A stretch of 64,000 nucleotides of DNA from Pohlia nutans. Its lineage: Eukaryota; Streptophyta; Bryopsida; Bryales; Mniaceae. Within the stretch, counting starts at the first letter, position 1. The number at the start of each line of letters is the position of its first letter. The DNA lies in NCBI GenBank assembly GCA_022496805.1, contig CM040103.1:12356001-12420000 (forward strand). The letters run 5' to 3'. Shown here piece by piece: positions 42,374 to 55,445 of the stretch. The notes under the pieces were generated by a model. It worked only from the letters and a program-made list of their open reading frames with translations, ran no database searches and was not told the origin of the DNA. A program made the position numbers and the translations under genes.

Positions 42374-44775
42374 CTAGTTCCAGTTTAATTAGGTCCTAAC
42401 TTGGCCCTACTAGGCTAAAGTAAGCATTCCAATACTACCATCAACTCCTAAAGAGACATCTAAATGTCCCCGTTGCCATATGTCATGACAATTGTGCAGG
42501 TACGCCATGTATTCTCAAGGCACGCAGATCATGCAGAATAGTAGATGTATGTCTAAACCCTGTAACGTCGCACTCCTTTGTAGAAAGTATAAACTAAATT
42601 TTGGTACACCATGTACCTTTAAAAATTAGTAGAAATATATATTTTCATTATTTATCATGCATGGAAATGTGGTAGTCATCGAATTTTTATAATTTTATTA
42701 ATACAAAATGAAATCTTTATTAATCATGAGGTTAAATACTTCTAGAAATTCATATGAAATACAAAAAGGCATCAAAAATATTCAATGCATGTAGAACATG
42801 TGCAAATTACAATGGAGAATAACATGTTATATGTATTGGCTTTTGTATTTTCATAAAAAAATTAAAAAGGAAGAGGTGAATGAGTAGGAGAAGTAGAAGG
42901 AGACATTCGAGACGTTACTATTAGAAAACAAAAATATGGTTGCATGCCTTTTCACATGGAGGAGTGATGAAATGCAACATTTGTCTCTCCTTGTACTCAT
43001 AATATATACACATGTGTGTGTCACGTGCGTAGGAAACAACCGGTCATGCTTCTACAGGATGAATAGACTAAATAGAATAGACTAAAAGAATAAACTAAGA
43101 TAATAGACTAAAATCATAGACTAAATTAATAAATAAAAATATTATACTAAAATAATGAACCCACTTGGACTAATAATCCAAGTAGATAGATTAACACAAT
43201 AGACTAGACTACTAGACTAAAATAATAGACTAAATAATAGCTCAAATTGTACAACCACTAAAAATCCCACCGTTAATCGGTTAAAAATTGATAAACATTT
43301 AAAATTACTTAGATAAAAAGGCATAATAGAAAAGACCAACCAAAACCAAATAGCCTCTAATCAGCTAAAATGTGCGTTTAGACAAATAAGTAATGCATAA
43401 AATAAAATTAAAAAAATAAAATTTGTGTTAAAGGTTTACCGCTAAAGTAAACCGTCTCAACGGTTCAAAAAGGCTCAGACACATAAGAGCCTTTTAGCAC
43501 ACACAATAGAGTGACAATCCTTAGCACAAGTTTTAAAGACACGTGTAATAGAACATTCGGGCACAAATGCCAGTGCTAGAGCTGCAAATTAAGAGGCAAA
43601 GGCCAAGTATTTTCCAATGCCATTGACGTTGCGGCTAGAACCAAAGTAACAAACCCGGAAGTTCTCCACCAATTTGAGTGGCGATGCCATCACCAAATTC
43701 CTTGTACCCCTTCAAATAAGAACAAACCATGTGGACACAAAGCCGAACCAAAAAACAAAAGATTGCAAGGAAAAGTAGATCGCAATGCCAAAACATAGCA
43801 CAATGCCAAGAGCTGATCTTAAGGCTAAAAGTAAATTGCAAGGCGAAACAACTAGATTGGTTGACAAAGCAAAGCATAACCTAAAATCACAATGCTAAAA
43901 TATACAAAAAAACAAGAAAAGTTGAGGGAAATCTAACCTTGCCATTGCCAAGGCGCTAGCCTGCACGCCACACAACCACCTTGCATTTCATCATTGCAAT
44001 GAATCTCGCAATGAATGTGGAAAAATTCCAATTCCACAATTCTCAAGGTTCACTGCAAAAAAAAAGTGCACCAACAACTACATCACAACATACACCTTTC
44101 TTATTCAAAAAATGGCGCTCCACCATAGCAATAGCATTTACGGCGCCCCAAAAAGCGCTCAATTTAAAAAACCCAACATAAAATCATGCACAACTTTGCA
44201 ATGGCGCAACTCTTAAATATCAAGAGAAAGTGCCTCAAAGACATGGATTGCTACATCCAAGAATGCATATGGAAGCTTGTGGGAGTCAAACTCCCAGTTG
44301 TTAGCTCCTGCTAAAAAAATTTGTTAAAAAGGTAGCATTCTAATTAGGCTTGGATAATTAGTTAAGTGAGTTGTTGTTTAGTAGAATTATATTATAAAAT
44401 AAATAGTAAAATTAGAAAATTGTTTAGTAGTTGATTAGTGTTAGAATGGTGAAATGACTGGTTTTAACTTAATAAGTTTATGTGCCCCAAAGGACAAAAA
44501 TTTATTATTCGAAGAAAGCCTCCCAGTGCAAGAATTAAAATTCACCATTTAGAAGTAGATTAGAAATTAGATACTAAAATAAAGTAGAAAAGAAGAGGCG
44601 GGGGAAGTTACGGGATGAGAAGAAAGGGATTTTAAAATAAAAATAAAAATAAAATAAAATAGGGAAGGGAAGGGGAGTGCAGTACCCGGTTGTCCGGCCC
44701 CTCCGTAGTAGCCAACCGCCGCCTTTGAAACCCTACCTCCACCTCAACATTTTCTTTCTTTTTGAAATTACAACA
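42374..44775. other. Intergenic DNA, no gene recognised
   Basis: AT-rich. It holds a short degenerate tandem run of AATAGACTAAA units (about 43061-43235) and a stretch with many scattered 'caatgcca' or 'gcaaggc' words (43570-44200). No coding region supported. Confidence 0.5.
43061..43235. repeat. Degenerate AATAGACTAAA tandem repeat
   Basis: About twelve irregular copies of an 11-12-base unit (AATAGACTAAA and variants). Confidence 0.7.
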
Positions 44776-44960
44776 GTGATAGAAACAAGAGAGGGTGATA
44801 GAAACAAGAAAGGGTGATCAAAACAAAAGAGGGTGATCGAAACAAGAGAGGGTGATAGAAACAAAAGAAGGGAAAAGGAAATTTGAGGGCTTTTGAATTA
44901 GGTTTTGGGGTTTTGAAGAGAAAATTTGAGGGCTTTTGAATTAGATTTTAGGAAATTTAG
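44776..44960. repeat. Short tandem repeats GGGTGATAGAAACAAGAGA
   Basis: Five copies of a 19-21-base unit (GGGTGATAGAAACAAGAGA and variants), followed by a duplicated 'atttgagggcttttgaatta' unit. They precede the ORF at 45619 and could be leader repeats of an unrecognised element. Confidence 0.75.
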
Positions 44961-45618
44961 ACAGAGATGTAGAGATTTGGAACAAAGATTTGAAGAAGGT
45001 GGAGATTTGGAGCAACAAGAGTCTTGGAGCAAAGATTTGAAGCAACAAAGGTTTTGAGGCAAGGAAAGAAGCATCTTATAAAGGTGTTGGAGTTTGTTGA
45101 AGAGGTGTGTACTTCTTGGGCAACAATCTTGTCTTGTAATCCTTTGTGTGTGTGTGTCTCATTTGTTGAAACTCTTCCATTTCACTTTCCCAGGAGTCTT
45201 GATATTTTATTTTTATTCCGGCCCAAACACTTCTAGTTATATCTCTTTTGTTGTGGCTTCACGTATTGCAATTGTGGGGTTGATTTCTCTCTTTCAAACT
45301 TTAGTCCAAGCCTTTCCTTTCTCTTTCTTGGCTTTCCCACATTCCTTGCCCCGGGGTTATCTTCCCGGTTTCTGCCATAACCCCGAGGTAGCGTTTTTAG
45401 AGTGTATTGTTGTTTGTGTTATCTTCTCTTCTAGTGTCATCCTCAAGAGTGTTCCCGGTGTACTAGACCAGTCACCGGTTTGTTGTTTGCTTCCCGATCT
45501 CCCGGGGGCAGTTCGGAGTCTAGTGTTCTATGTGTGTGTAGAGGGGCGTTGTTTCTTCAAGAGGTGTACTGGCACTTGCAAGGGTGGACCCTAAGAAGTT
45601 AGTGAGACCCGGAGGGAA

Positions 45619-46095
45619 ATGGTGAATATGAAGAAGGAGCTTCGGACATATCAAGAGGAGCACCGGGAGCTGAGGAGGAGAGATGTATCTCTTTCAACTC
45701 AAGATGAAGGGGTAAGAGTGTACAAGAGGAAGAGAGACCTCCCGGTAGCCCTCCCCGGAGGAGAACCGGTAGACCCATCTTCCTCTTCCCATGTGGATTC
45801 CCTTTTGACTCAAGTTGTAGGACCGGTGGATCTCTCCACTATCCAGGGTCCTACTCCATCTTCACCGGAGGATGTGTATGCTTTACTGGAGGATCTTCCC
45901 TTACCACCGGAGGATATTTCCACCACACCGGGAGGTTCCTCTCACATTTCCGGAGTCGCTTCCCCGGGAAAGACCACACTAGGAAGTTCCTCTTACATTC
46001 CCGGAGTCACTTCCCTGGGAAAGACTGCATCGAAGGTCCCATGTGTCACATCTTCTAAGATCTTTGATCTTTTAGCTCATCATACTATGGAGTAG
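45619..46095 (+). CDS. Hypothetical protein, coiled-coil N-terminus
   Basis: 158 residues from ATG (MVNMKKELRT). A charged, probably coiled-coil start (KKELRTYQEEHRELRRRD), a basic patch (YKRKRD) and a Ser/Pro/Gly-rich tail with two related units (SSHISGVASPGKT, SSYIPGVTSLGKT). GC content is higher than in the surroundings, with many CCGG-type words over 45.3-47.1 kb. Not recognised. It may be a gag-like or accessory ORF of a retroelement whose ends I could not find, or a chance ORF. Confidence 0.3.
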   Translation: MVNMKKELRTYQEEHRELRRRDVSLSTQDEGVRVYKRKRDLPVALPGGEPVDPSSSSHVDSLLTQVVGPVDLSTIQGPTPSSPEDVYALLEDLPLPPEDISTTPGGSSHISGVASPGKTTLGSSSYIPGVTSLGKTASKVPCVTSSKIFDLLAHHTME

Positions 46096-47839
46096 TCCAA
46101 GGAGGATCATCCATCCGCAAAGAAGTCACCTATGTGAACTTCTTTTGTTGTTTTGTGTTAATTTTTAAGTGTTATTGTTGTTTATAGGATGGTAGTGGAA
46201 GATTAGTACTAGGGTGAGAGTAGCATTGATGATAGGGCCCATTATGCACCCGGTTGCTACCACTTGCGTATATTTTACTACTACCTAGTGATTGTGGAGA
46301 AAGGGGTTACCGGTCCTAGATCAGAAGTCTCCCGGTTCCTGAGTTGACTTGTTAGGTCACCGGTGACTAGGCACTTTTGACTTTTTAGATGCCACTTTCC
46401 CCTTTTTGTAGATTTAGATTTAAGAGCGTAGCTAGTGGCTTGGTGTACTTAAGGAGCCTTGGGCTCTTTTGTTATTCACTTACTTTCTCTTCATTTAATT
46501 TCTTCGCTTGTGCCTTGCTTCCTTAGCTTGCTTACATTTGGAGTGGGTGTTGAGCGTGTGCAAACAGAGAGGTAAGAGGGAGTAAGTCCACCTAAGTGTG
46601 TCTTGGGCTTTCTTTGTTTCTTTGCTTATATCTTGTCTTCATTGCTTGTGTTTAGAGTGGATGTGAGACTTGTATGAGTAGAGAAGTGTGAGATTTGTTG
46701 AAGTGCACATAGTGTATTTTGCTAGATTGTTCAAGTGTAGTGTCAAGTGGTTGATTGTTTAAGTACAAGTGGAGGTTTCTGAAGGGATTATGACGCCGGG
46801 TTAGCAAGTTGAAGTGAAGTCCAAGACTGCTTCAAACTTCTATGCCGGTTGGATCGGGTAGATGTTGCCTACCAGATGGGATCCGGGAAGCCGACTGCCA
46901 TTTATGATGGCATCCTTTAAATGAGCAGTGTCCAGAGTGGTGGGGAAGGAGGGGTGTTATTCCCCTTCTTGGTAGTTTGGAGAGATTCCAACTCATCCGG
47001 GCTCCAGAGTGTTCCGGGGTCTCCACCTTTACCATTAGTGAGGTCCCATGATATACCCAAGATGTGGCTACCTTGTTTGTGTGAGTATGATGAGTCCACT
47101 TTCAAATGATTCTTGTACTTTCTTGCTTAATTCCATAGGTGAGGCTATAGTTAGGGAAAGAATGGTTGTGTGACCTGTTTACTGGGGTTGTTTCCGAGAT
47201 AAGTCTTTGGCAGACCGATAGAGTGTGAGTGTCGGTAAAACTAACTACTACCTTCTAATCTTTAGGGTTAGAAGTAGGTTGTGGAAAGATTGTAGCCTCT
47301 GGACTAGGAGAACGGAGGGCAGTGACTTTCCGTGCACTGTAAAAACTCACCGGAGAACTACTTTGATGTTCAACAAAGTTTAATTTAAACAATGTGGTTA
47401 CTGACCGATATTCGGGAAGCCACCCTACTGGGTGTGCTGAGGTATTGAATGTGTATATTGTTTATAGATGTAGGAAGTTTAACACACAATGGGAATCCCT
47501 GGGGACAACTTGGTTAGCTGAAGCTTGCTTAAGGTTAATTTTGGTTAACTTTGAGAAATGTTTACCACTAGACTACGACAAAGCTGCTGCATTTTGGAGG
47601 GAACATGCGCTCTAATGAGGGCCAAACAAGATGGAAGCAAGTGTACTAATGGAAGAAGGTCGTGAGGGGTGGTGCCTTCGGGAGTGCGCCTCATGTGAAT
47701 GCTTAGGATTTGCTATGCGTGGACAGCCAAAGTGCAGCCACCTTGCCACATCTGAGCCGTCCAAATCGCAACCACGCTACTCATGAATTTTCAGATGGAT
47801 GTCAATCTGCTCATTTCCAAGTTGCCAAGTCGCACCTTT
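46096..47839. other. Unassigned DNA, possible retroelement interior
   Basis: GC-richer than its neighbours. Contains a 73-codon ORF (47394-47615) without known motifs. No RT or integrase motif in any frame given. It could be non-coding interior of a large derived retroelement. Confidence 0.35.
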
Positions 47840-48302
47840 TACATCCACGACTCTTACTCATGAGTTCATACGCAAAATGTCCCAAATTTCAACCCCCTTT
47901 TCTCACCATACTTGTAGCACATAGTAATTTTTTTAGTGTTCCAATTAATTTTAGCCACTTTAAGAAATATTGGCCACTTTTCATTCGTACTTTCATTGAA
48001 AGTACTATGTTTTTTCAAAGTAATGATAGTGGCATGAGGTAGCATGTCAGATAGATAGAAACTCCGGTCCTCTTGCGAGGCCAGCGTGAATATAGTGTCT
48101 GTTCGTCTTAAGGATGAGCCAATGCCCACCGGGCAAAGGAACATTGGTACAAAAATATTCTCCCCTTCGGATGGCATGTCATATTTATTATAAAGTTGTC
48201 ATATGTCATTAGAATACTACATTCATGTTTTTTCTTATGAGGATACTATAATTCCCTAAAATTAAATAGTGTTCAAATTAAGAAATAGTGTCCCGGGTCA
48301 CT
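47840..48302 (+). repeat. Dispersed repeat family B, copy 1 (carries retroposon)
   Basis: Matches the reverse complement of 52848-53200, for example 'ataaagttgtcatatgtcat' and 'ccctaaaattaaatagtgt'. Retroposon copy 2 (48050-48173) is inserted within it. Confidence 0.65.
48050..48173 (-). mobile_element. Short retroposon, truncated copy 2
   Basis: Flanked by GCATGTCA (48042-48049 and 48174-48181). Same tail and body as copies 1 and 3. The paralogous repeat near 52980 lacks it, giving an empty site that confirms the boundaries. Confidence 0.75.
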
Positions 48303-48674
48303 AAATATGTCATTCAATGTAGTCGAATAGTGTAGACCCTGTGTACAATGTTGTGGATCCTCAACCAAAAATAATGCTAGTTTGAGCAAATATGAAGTTT
48401 GTTATGGGATAATTTCACGACGGAATTAGGAAGCCTAATATGGGGCAAAAGGAGTACTTTTCAAATATAAAAATTATTCATTTGATAAAGTATAATTGTT
48501 GTACCTCATTGTTTGAGCTAGTGTATTCCCAAGGAGGAACTAGTAAAGAGGGCCAGTTATGTGGAGGACATGATTCTATTTTCTATTGGATATATTTGGT
48601 TCCCTTTTTAGAATCTTAGTAAATGATTTGATTTTTTACATTCAATCCTCTCTAAATATGACAATAGATGTGAT

Positions 48675-48885
48675 CATCCATAAAGGACCAAAGACTTCTA
48701 GTTTTAAAATGACAAAATTGGAGTGATCATATTGTGAAAAGTATAATTCAGGTAGGACCAACTTTTATATCAATAGAATCAATGAAGAAAATTTCATGTG
48801 TTGATCAAAAGAAAAATGAATTTGAATAAAAAGAAGTCTACATAGGACCTATTCAAAATTGCTATAAAAAACATGAGGCTCAATT
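48675..48885 (+). repeat. Dispersed repeat family C, copy 1
   Basis: Direct match to 58080-58290: 'ttttaaaatgacaaa', 'agaatcaatgaagaa', 'catgtgttgat', 'acataggacct' and 'caaaattgct'. Non-coding. Confidence 0.55.
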
Positions 48886-49253
48886 TGGGTTTTTTGGTCC
48901 CTTAGTAGTTAATAAGCGTCCAATTAAATTGGTGATTGTTTACAAATTTAGTTATTTGACCACTAGAATGGTTATGTTTAGCTAGACACCGTATGTAACC
49001 TTCAATATAGTTTCTTGTCTCTTTTGTTTACAAAAAAATACATTTTATTTAGTCTCGTTGTTTCATGGCATGTATGAGTCTAGCATGATTGTTCCCCTAT
49101 TCAAAAAATAAAAATAAATTCTAAGTACCCTATTTTCTTTCCCATCAAAGTAAACAAATCCATTGTTGTCTATGAATTCAATTACAATTCCTACTACTAC
49201 TCCCAAAAGTCTCTTTTTGCATTCTAATGTAGTCAAAAGTGAAAAATAATGAA

Positions 49254-49719
49254 TAGATAGATAGATAGAAACACCGACCCTATTGCAAGGCCGGCGTGAA
49301 TAAAGTGTCTGTTTGTAATGTCAATGCCTCGATGCCCACTGGACAAAGGGACATTGGAACAATACTACTCTCCCCTTTCGAGGATGGACACTATAGTAAC
49401 CGAAACAAAGTAACAGTAACAGTAACAAAGGATAAAAGCGAAGTAATGGTGGTAGGGTGCTAGTTTGTATAAAGGTATGTTTAGTGTTAAGTTTTATCAC
49501 CAAGTCATGAGTTCTTTGGTTGGTTGGTGAAGGGCGTTGTATCACATTTATGTGGTCCGGGTTTCAAAACCAATTGGGCTCATTGAGCAGTGGTGTGATA
49601 CTCATGGCTTGGTGCTGCTAGTGAGTTATCATGGCAGGAAAGTTGTACCAACCAACCGGCCCTTCCTATCCCCTAAGACAAGTTGAACTAGTTGTTTGAA
49701 AATAGTAGCTAGCAGTGGT
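49254..49719 (-). mobile_element. Short retroposon, longest copy 3
   Basis: 466 bp flanked by a 14-bp target duplication TGAAAAATAATGAA (49240-49253 and 49720-49733). The minus-strand 3' end is a TATC microsatellite. A GGTTTTGAAACC word about 150 bp from the 5' end resembles a Pol III B box but is not well placed. No protein coded. Best read as a SINE or a short non-autonomous LINE derivative. Confidence 0.75.
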
Positions 49720-49733
49720 TGAAAAATAATGAA

Positions 49734-51897
49734 CATAATTATATAATAAGGTATGTACATCTGATTTTGACCCTACTTGAATTGCAAACCAAATAGTTTA
49801 AAAAAATATGAATAGAAAATTTGGGCTCTTATGCAACCAAACTTGTCATACAACCGTGCCAACATCTGATTCTGGTGTTTATTATATCATTTTCAATGTG
49901 TTGTGTTTTGATTTTGGTTGGTTGTACTATTATTCATTTGTACGCTACTAAATTCAACTTCAAATGCAAGTATCTTTTCATTTTTAGGTTGGACTTTCCA
50001 TGTTTCACTTGATTACACCTTTTTTATTTACAAAGCGAGATACAACATTCCTTTGTCCAAAACGTTGTCAATTTAAACAAATTTTTAATAAGAATTGATT
50101 GTTGATACACATACCTTATCAAGGCCACAATTTGTAGTGAAAATATTCATATCGGGATGGAGACTAGTGGTTTTGAAAAGACCCACATTCATCGACCATG
50201 ATTATGATTATTGTTCTATATCTTGAAGTGATGTTTTTGATGCGGTAATCATTGTATTTATACATGAATATAAAATTGAAACAAAATCAGGATTAGAAAG
50301 GTCAATAATTGTCCCCTTGTGATCCACAATAGAAAGCTAAATGTTTTTTATTAAATGAATATTAACTTGATATTAGAGTTTTCCGCAAACTCATGGGGGT
50401 TCAGAGCCTTACTTTGGCAAATTCCTTGGGATACGAAAATTGGCCCGAATTACTGGTTGGTGGGGCTGTCAATTACTGGTTTTCCTATTTCAGTGAATGA
50501 GCTTTCAAAAGCTTTGATTTTAAAAATAAATCCAAGGAAGACCCACTCCATGTGAATACGTGTCTAGCCAAGGAAGTCCATGTGACGGAGCATCTATAAG
50601 AATAGAAACTGAGGTTGGGAAATTTCTGGGCACCGTTTTTGGTGCCTTAAAACTTCAGACCTCTAGTTTATTTACAACATTTAACATGTCTACTTTTATT
50701 GTGTTCTCAACCTCTCTTTTCACAAACTGTGGTCCAGTCATTCAACTGTAGAGCACTTTGCAGATAACTCTATTGACTTAATCGCAAAAAAATGAAATAT
50801 CATTTATTGGGCATGGTGTATGTAGTTTACTCTTTGTATTGGAATATGATGTTCCTTTTGTGATCAATTTTTTTAAAAGACAAAATTGAAATATTCTTCA
50901 ATTTATCAAATTGATAGAATAAATTTCTTATATGATGTACCTAAGGTAAGTCACTGTATTTGTACCACAATTTGGAAGTCATCCTATGTATTAATAGCAT
51001 ACATGGGCGTTCTTATAGTACGAGTGAGTGAAAAAAGTAATCCAAAGTGAGGATTTTTTTAGAAAATGAACTTTGAAGAGTTAATTTTAGTTAATTTTTC
51101 ATAGATGACAAATGTACAAAATTTTGAAGGTTTAAAGGTGTGAGGAATATCTGCATAATGATATTTTGGCTCAATTTATTTTTGGAATAGTGCCCCCCTA
51201 CGACCATATTAATTAAAAATATAATGTAGTGTTTCAACCAAATGTAGTGTAAAATGAACTGTATATAATTAGAACTTCATTATTCAAAAAAATTAGGCGG
51301 TCCTTATGTGATTAGATGTTGAATATTTACAAAGTTATTATTTGAAACTGGAATCTTTCTATTTCATAATATTTAATAAACTTTGAATACTTAATAAGCC
51401 TTGAATAAGAATGAAAAAATGTGCGAGATCATGAAACTCATATGAAGGGTTTGTTTCTTAAAACACATGTACATATGGTGGTTTAGTAAAACATTGAATT
51501 TTTATTTCAAAAATAGTGTAAGAAGGATAAAAACTATTCAAATATCATTTTTTGCGACAATTAAGTTCTTAACATTGTTATTACAAATCAAATTTAATGT
51601 ATCAAAGATAGATAATTTTGAAAAAAAAAAACTTGTTTTACATGAAAATTAAATAAGAAGTAAGTTGTAATTAATAATATTTTCTAATTAAAGATATTTT
51701 TACCACTTCATTTGCTACTTCAAAAGGTAGTATTTAATTTTGAGGCTTTTTAGTCATCCATACTATGAGAACGCCCACATATCAAATTTTAAAATGTAAA
51801 GGTATGCTTGCACTTGGTCTTAGGAGTGGTCACAACAATGTGAATCTAGTTCACTCATGTAAAGTAAACACACCCTTTACCACTCCACTCATTTTTC
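49734..51897. other. AT-rich intergenic DNA
   Basis: No gene, RNA or organised repeat recognised. Confidence 0.5.
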
Positions 51898-52590
51898 CCT
51901 CATGTACTAGTTGTGTACATTCTAACACACATATATAAACAAAGTACGTGAGACATAATTGCATATAATGGATGCTAGTACACCCACCTTATAATGGTCA
52001 CAAATAATCACATGGCACAAATAAGATCGTTTACCTTGAATAACATTGACATATCCACTATCACCTAACAACCAATTTTGTCTTCATGTACTAGTAGTGT
52101 ACAATCTAGAACACAATTGTACACCTATGGTACATAAAGGCAAAATTGTCAAATGGATGGTAGTGGGTACATACACCTTATAATGATCACAAAGTGGCAC
52201 AAACAGTCACACGATACAAATAGGGTAGTTTACCTTAAATAAAGCAAATATACTCATTACCACCTAACATCCAATTCAATCCTCAAGTACTTGTAGTGTA
52301 CATTCTAAAACACAAATGTACACTTTTGGTATATGACGGCAAAATTGTTAAATGGATGGTAGTGGGTACATCCAACTTATGATGATCACAAAGTATTACA
52401 AACACCCCCATGACATAAATTAACTAGTGGTTCATCTTGAAGAAGGTGGACATTGATATCCATTACCACCCAACATTCAATTCTGCCCTCATGCACTGAT
52501 AGTGTATATTCTAGAATACAAAAGTACACTACTATTACATGAGGAAAATTTTGTTAAATGGGTAATAATAGGTAAGTCCGCCTTATGATG
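51898..52590. repeat. Minisatellite of about 190-205 bp, four copies
   Basis: Four diverged head-to-tail units starting near 51898, 52081, 52280 and 52487. Shared words are 'catgtactagtagtgtaca', 'aaaattgttaaatggatggt' and 'ttaccacctaaca'. Confidence 0.75.
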
Positions 52591-52847
52591 AAAGAGATGA
52601 ACATGAGCTATTTCATAACACTCACTAGCTAGTGCTACCTCTGCCTTGTCCTTGGGTAGCTAGAATGTCAAACATATTCCTCCTCATCATCAATGGTCTA
52701 TCAGTAACTATTCGTCTTTCGTGACATGTGGAAACTTGAGAGTGACCGACATGAGTGCATTCAATCCTTCTCGTGCATGAAGACCCCAACTTGTGAATGG
52801 ATGAAAAAAGCAAACTGCACATTGACCACACTAAATGGCGTAATTGG

Positions 52848-53200
52848 TGTCTCGGTACACTATTTCTCAAATGTAGACACTATTTAATTTTAGGGAGATA
52901 TAGTCTCCTTGTAAAGAAAAAGAAATGAATATAGTGTTCCAATGACATATGGCAACTTTATAAAATAGTATATAGCATGCCATCTCCTACCACGCTCATT
53001 ACTTGAAAAAAATCATGACAATCTCAATGAAAGTAAGAATGACAAGTGGCATGTGACACGATTTCTTTGCACCATTGATTTGCTCAAAACCCGCCACTGT
53101 TCCGAGCATTGTTCTAAACCCGCACTCTACCAAGGACGAACACTTTGAAATTTTGGATGTACCCATGGTGAAGAGCACCATTTTAGAACCCATGTCATTT
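52848..53200 (-). repeat. Dispersed repeat family B, copy 2 (empty site)
   Basis: Inverted copy of 47840-48302 without the retroposon; the filled/empty junction lies at about 52980 ('gcatgccatctcc'). Confidence 0.65.
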
Positions 53201-54143
53201 CAACTTCAGAAATTCATAACTAATTTTAGCAACATCCAATTTTTTTGATTCAAAGTATGTTGGTCTTGGCTTGGATTTATCTTCCAGTGAAAAATCATGC
53301 TCAATTTTCCCTATGTTCTCATAGATTCACAGCCCTTAAAGCGGGGGGTTTAGAGCCTCTTACCTTAAAAGACATCATTCTCCCCAAACACGAAATACGC
53401 CATGATGTTATGATATTCTACCATAGGCTGTCCCGGTGCAGCTTCATGTCCCATAGTCATGATTCTACCAATACAAAGACACGACTGTCAGCGTGCGTTC
53501 TGTATGCACCGAACATGAAAGTCTTAAGCAGAAGATTGTGTTGTAGATTTCTACGCTGGTGATGATCTCGCGAGGTCAGGATATCTTGCCCTGCCACTCA
53601 GCACGCCTTGCGGTGTTCCACTTGTTTAGCACAAGGGCTGACCGTTTTTTGTATTATTAAATCAATTTGAATGCCGCGTATGTCCTTACAGACATAATGG
53701 TACGTCGTGAAGATAAGCTCTGTAATTGATGGAACTTGTTCCTTGGATTCAGTTCAAGAACATGTGCAGTTGTTGGTTGCCTAGGGCAGTTACTACAGTC
53801 TAATTGAGCATTAAATAATGGACACTGCGGAAGTGATAAGGGAGCTTTTTTTTCCACAAGCGACCGACCGACGGAATCAGTGGCAGTGAAAGTGCTTCAT
53901 TTTTAAAAATTTGCAAAAAAAAACTGCAGGCGAAACAGCAACAAGTGAGTGAGGGAGACCGGCTTACTTGAGATCGTACTACAAGCGAATTATTAACACC
54001 AAACAGAGCCTGATCCAAATGAAAGCTGTGGCTGCATGGCTTGGGTAATCTTCTCCAGACACGCGATTGGTGGATGCGTACCGTGCTTTCCAAGACTATG
54101 ATTGTTCAAGGAATCGTAATCAAAAGTTAACCCTTTTAAGAAT
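53201..54143. other. Intergenic DNA, ORFs of unknown value
   Basis: ORFs of 60-105 codons on both strands carry no motif I recognise. Composition is less AT-rich than the neighbours. Confidence 0.35.
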
Positions 54144-54592
54144 ACCTAGATATCCTAAAAGCGGCACTTTCTCAAATGGTACGGGCCAAAAATAATAATT
54201 AGATTAGGGAATTTAAGATAACCCAAATATCCTAAAAGAGACACTTTCTCGCATGGTACGTACGGGGCGGCCCAAAAGAATTTAGATTAGGGAATTTAAG
54301 ATAATCAAGATATCCTAAATGCAACACTTTCTCACATGGTACGGGCCCCAAAAATAAAATAAAATTAGGGAATTTAAGATAACCTAGAATATCCTAAAAG
54401 CGACACTTTCTCGCATGGTACGGGGCGGCTCAAAAGAATTTAAATTAGGGAATTTAAGACAACCTAGATATCCCAAAAGCAACACTTTTCTCACATGGTG
54501 TGGGCCCAAAAGAATTTAGATTAGGAAAAACTAAGATAACTTTGATATCGTAAATATGACATTTTCTCACATGGTACGGGCCCAAACAATGT
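54144..54592. repeat. 80-bp tandem repeat, about six copies
   Basis: Units of 78-86 bp containing TTTCTCACATGGTACGGGCC, 'aagaatttagattaggga' and 'atttaagataacctagatat'. A further isolated copy lies at about 54822-54910. Confidence 0.85.
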
Positions 54593-55445
54593 ACGGGGAG
54601 ATCTAGCATTTGGTGTAAAATCAGCCAAATAGAATTGCAAAATTACCGGTGAAACTCATAGTCTTAGGCTAAAACCTAGATAAAATTTGTGATACTTGGG
54701 TGTTACCTAGGTGATACATAGGTAATAAGCGGATGGATTCTTGTCTAAAATCGGTTGCTTTTGAAAAATTATTGGATCTTTTTGGGTTCCCTTGGAAAAC
54801 TCCCCATTCACTGGGCCCGAAAGAATTAAGATCTTAAATTTAAGATAATATAGATATCCTAAAAGTGACACTTCCTCGCATGGTACGGGCCCAAAAAATT
54901 AGATTAGGAAATAAAATAAAATCACAATACAAGTTGTTTTGTGTTTTGCATTACTCCAACATAATGGATATCAAGGTAGGCAACATTCTAGAGTTGAATT
55001 TAGCAAGAAAAATTGGCGATCGACCTTAAAATGTTGCTTCATCTAATTTCCGGCCTTTATATGACAAGGACTTGTCGGATTCTCTTGATGTTGAATGATT
55101 TTCATCCATTTTTATGTTTGAAGTTGATTTGAAGACTTTATCATATCATGCTTGAAGTTCTTTTGAATATTTTATTGCAATTAGAAAATAAAGCCTATAA
55201 CTACGGCCTGTTGATTGTTTTAGAATTTGGAGGAATTCTCCTCTAGCATTGGAGAGGTCACAAGTTCCACTCCCATGGGCCATGTAAATGATTCTAAAGT
55301 GAGTATGAGGTGAGTTTCTAATTTGAAACACTCCTTTAAGTGAACCCTAAAACAAAACAAATTGGTTTACACTATGATGGGTTTTTACTATAATTTGCAC
55401 CTTTCAATTTCTTGAAATTTTCACATTTCTTGAATGTGTTTTATA

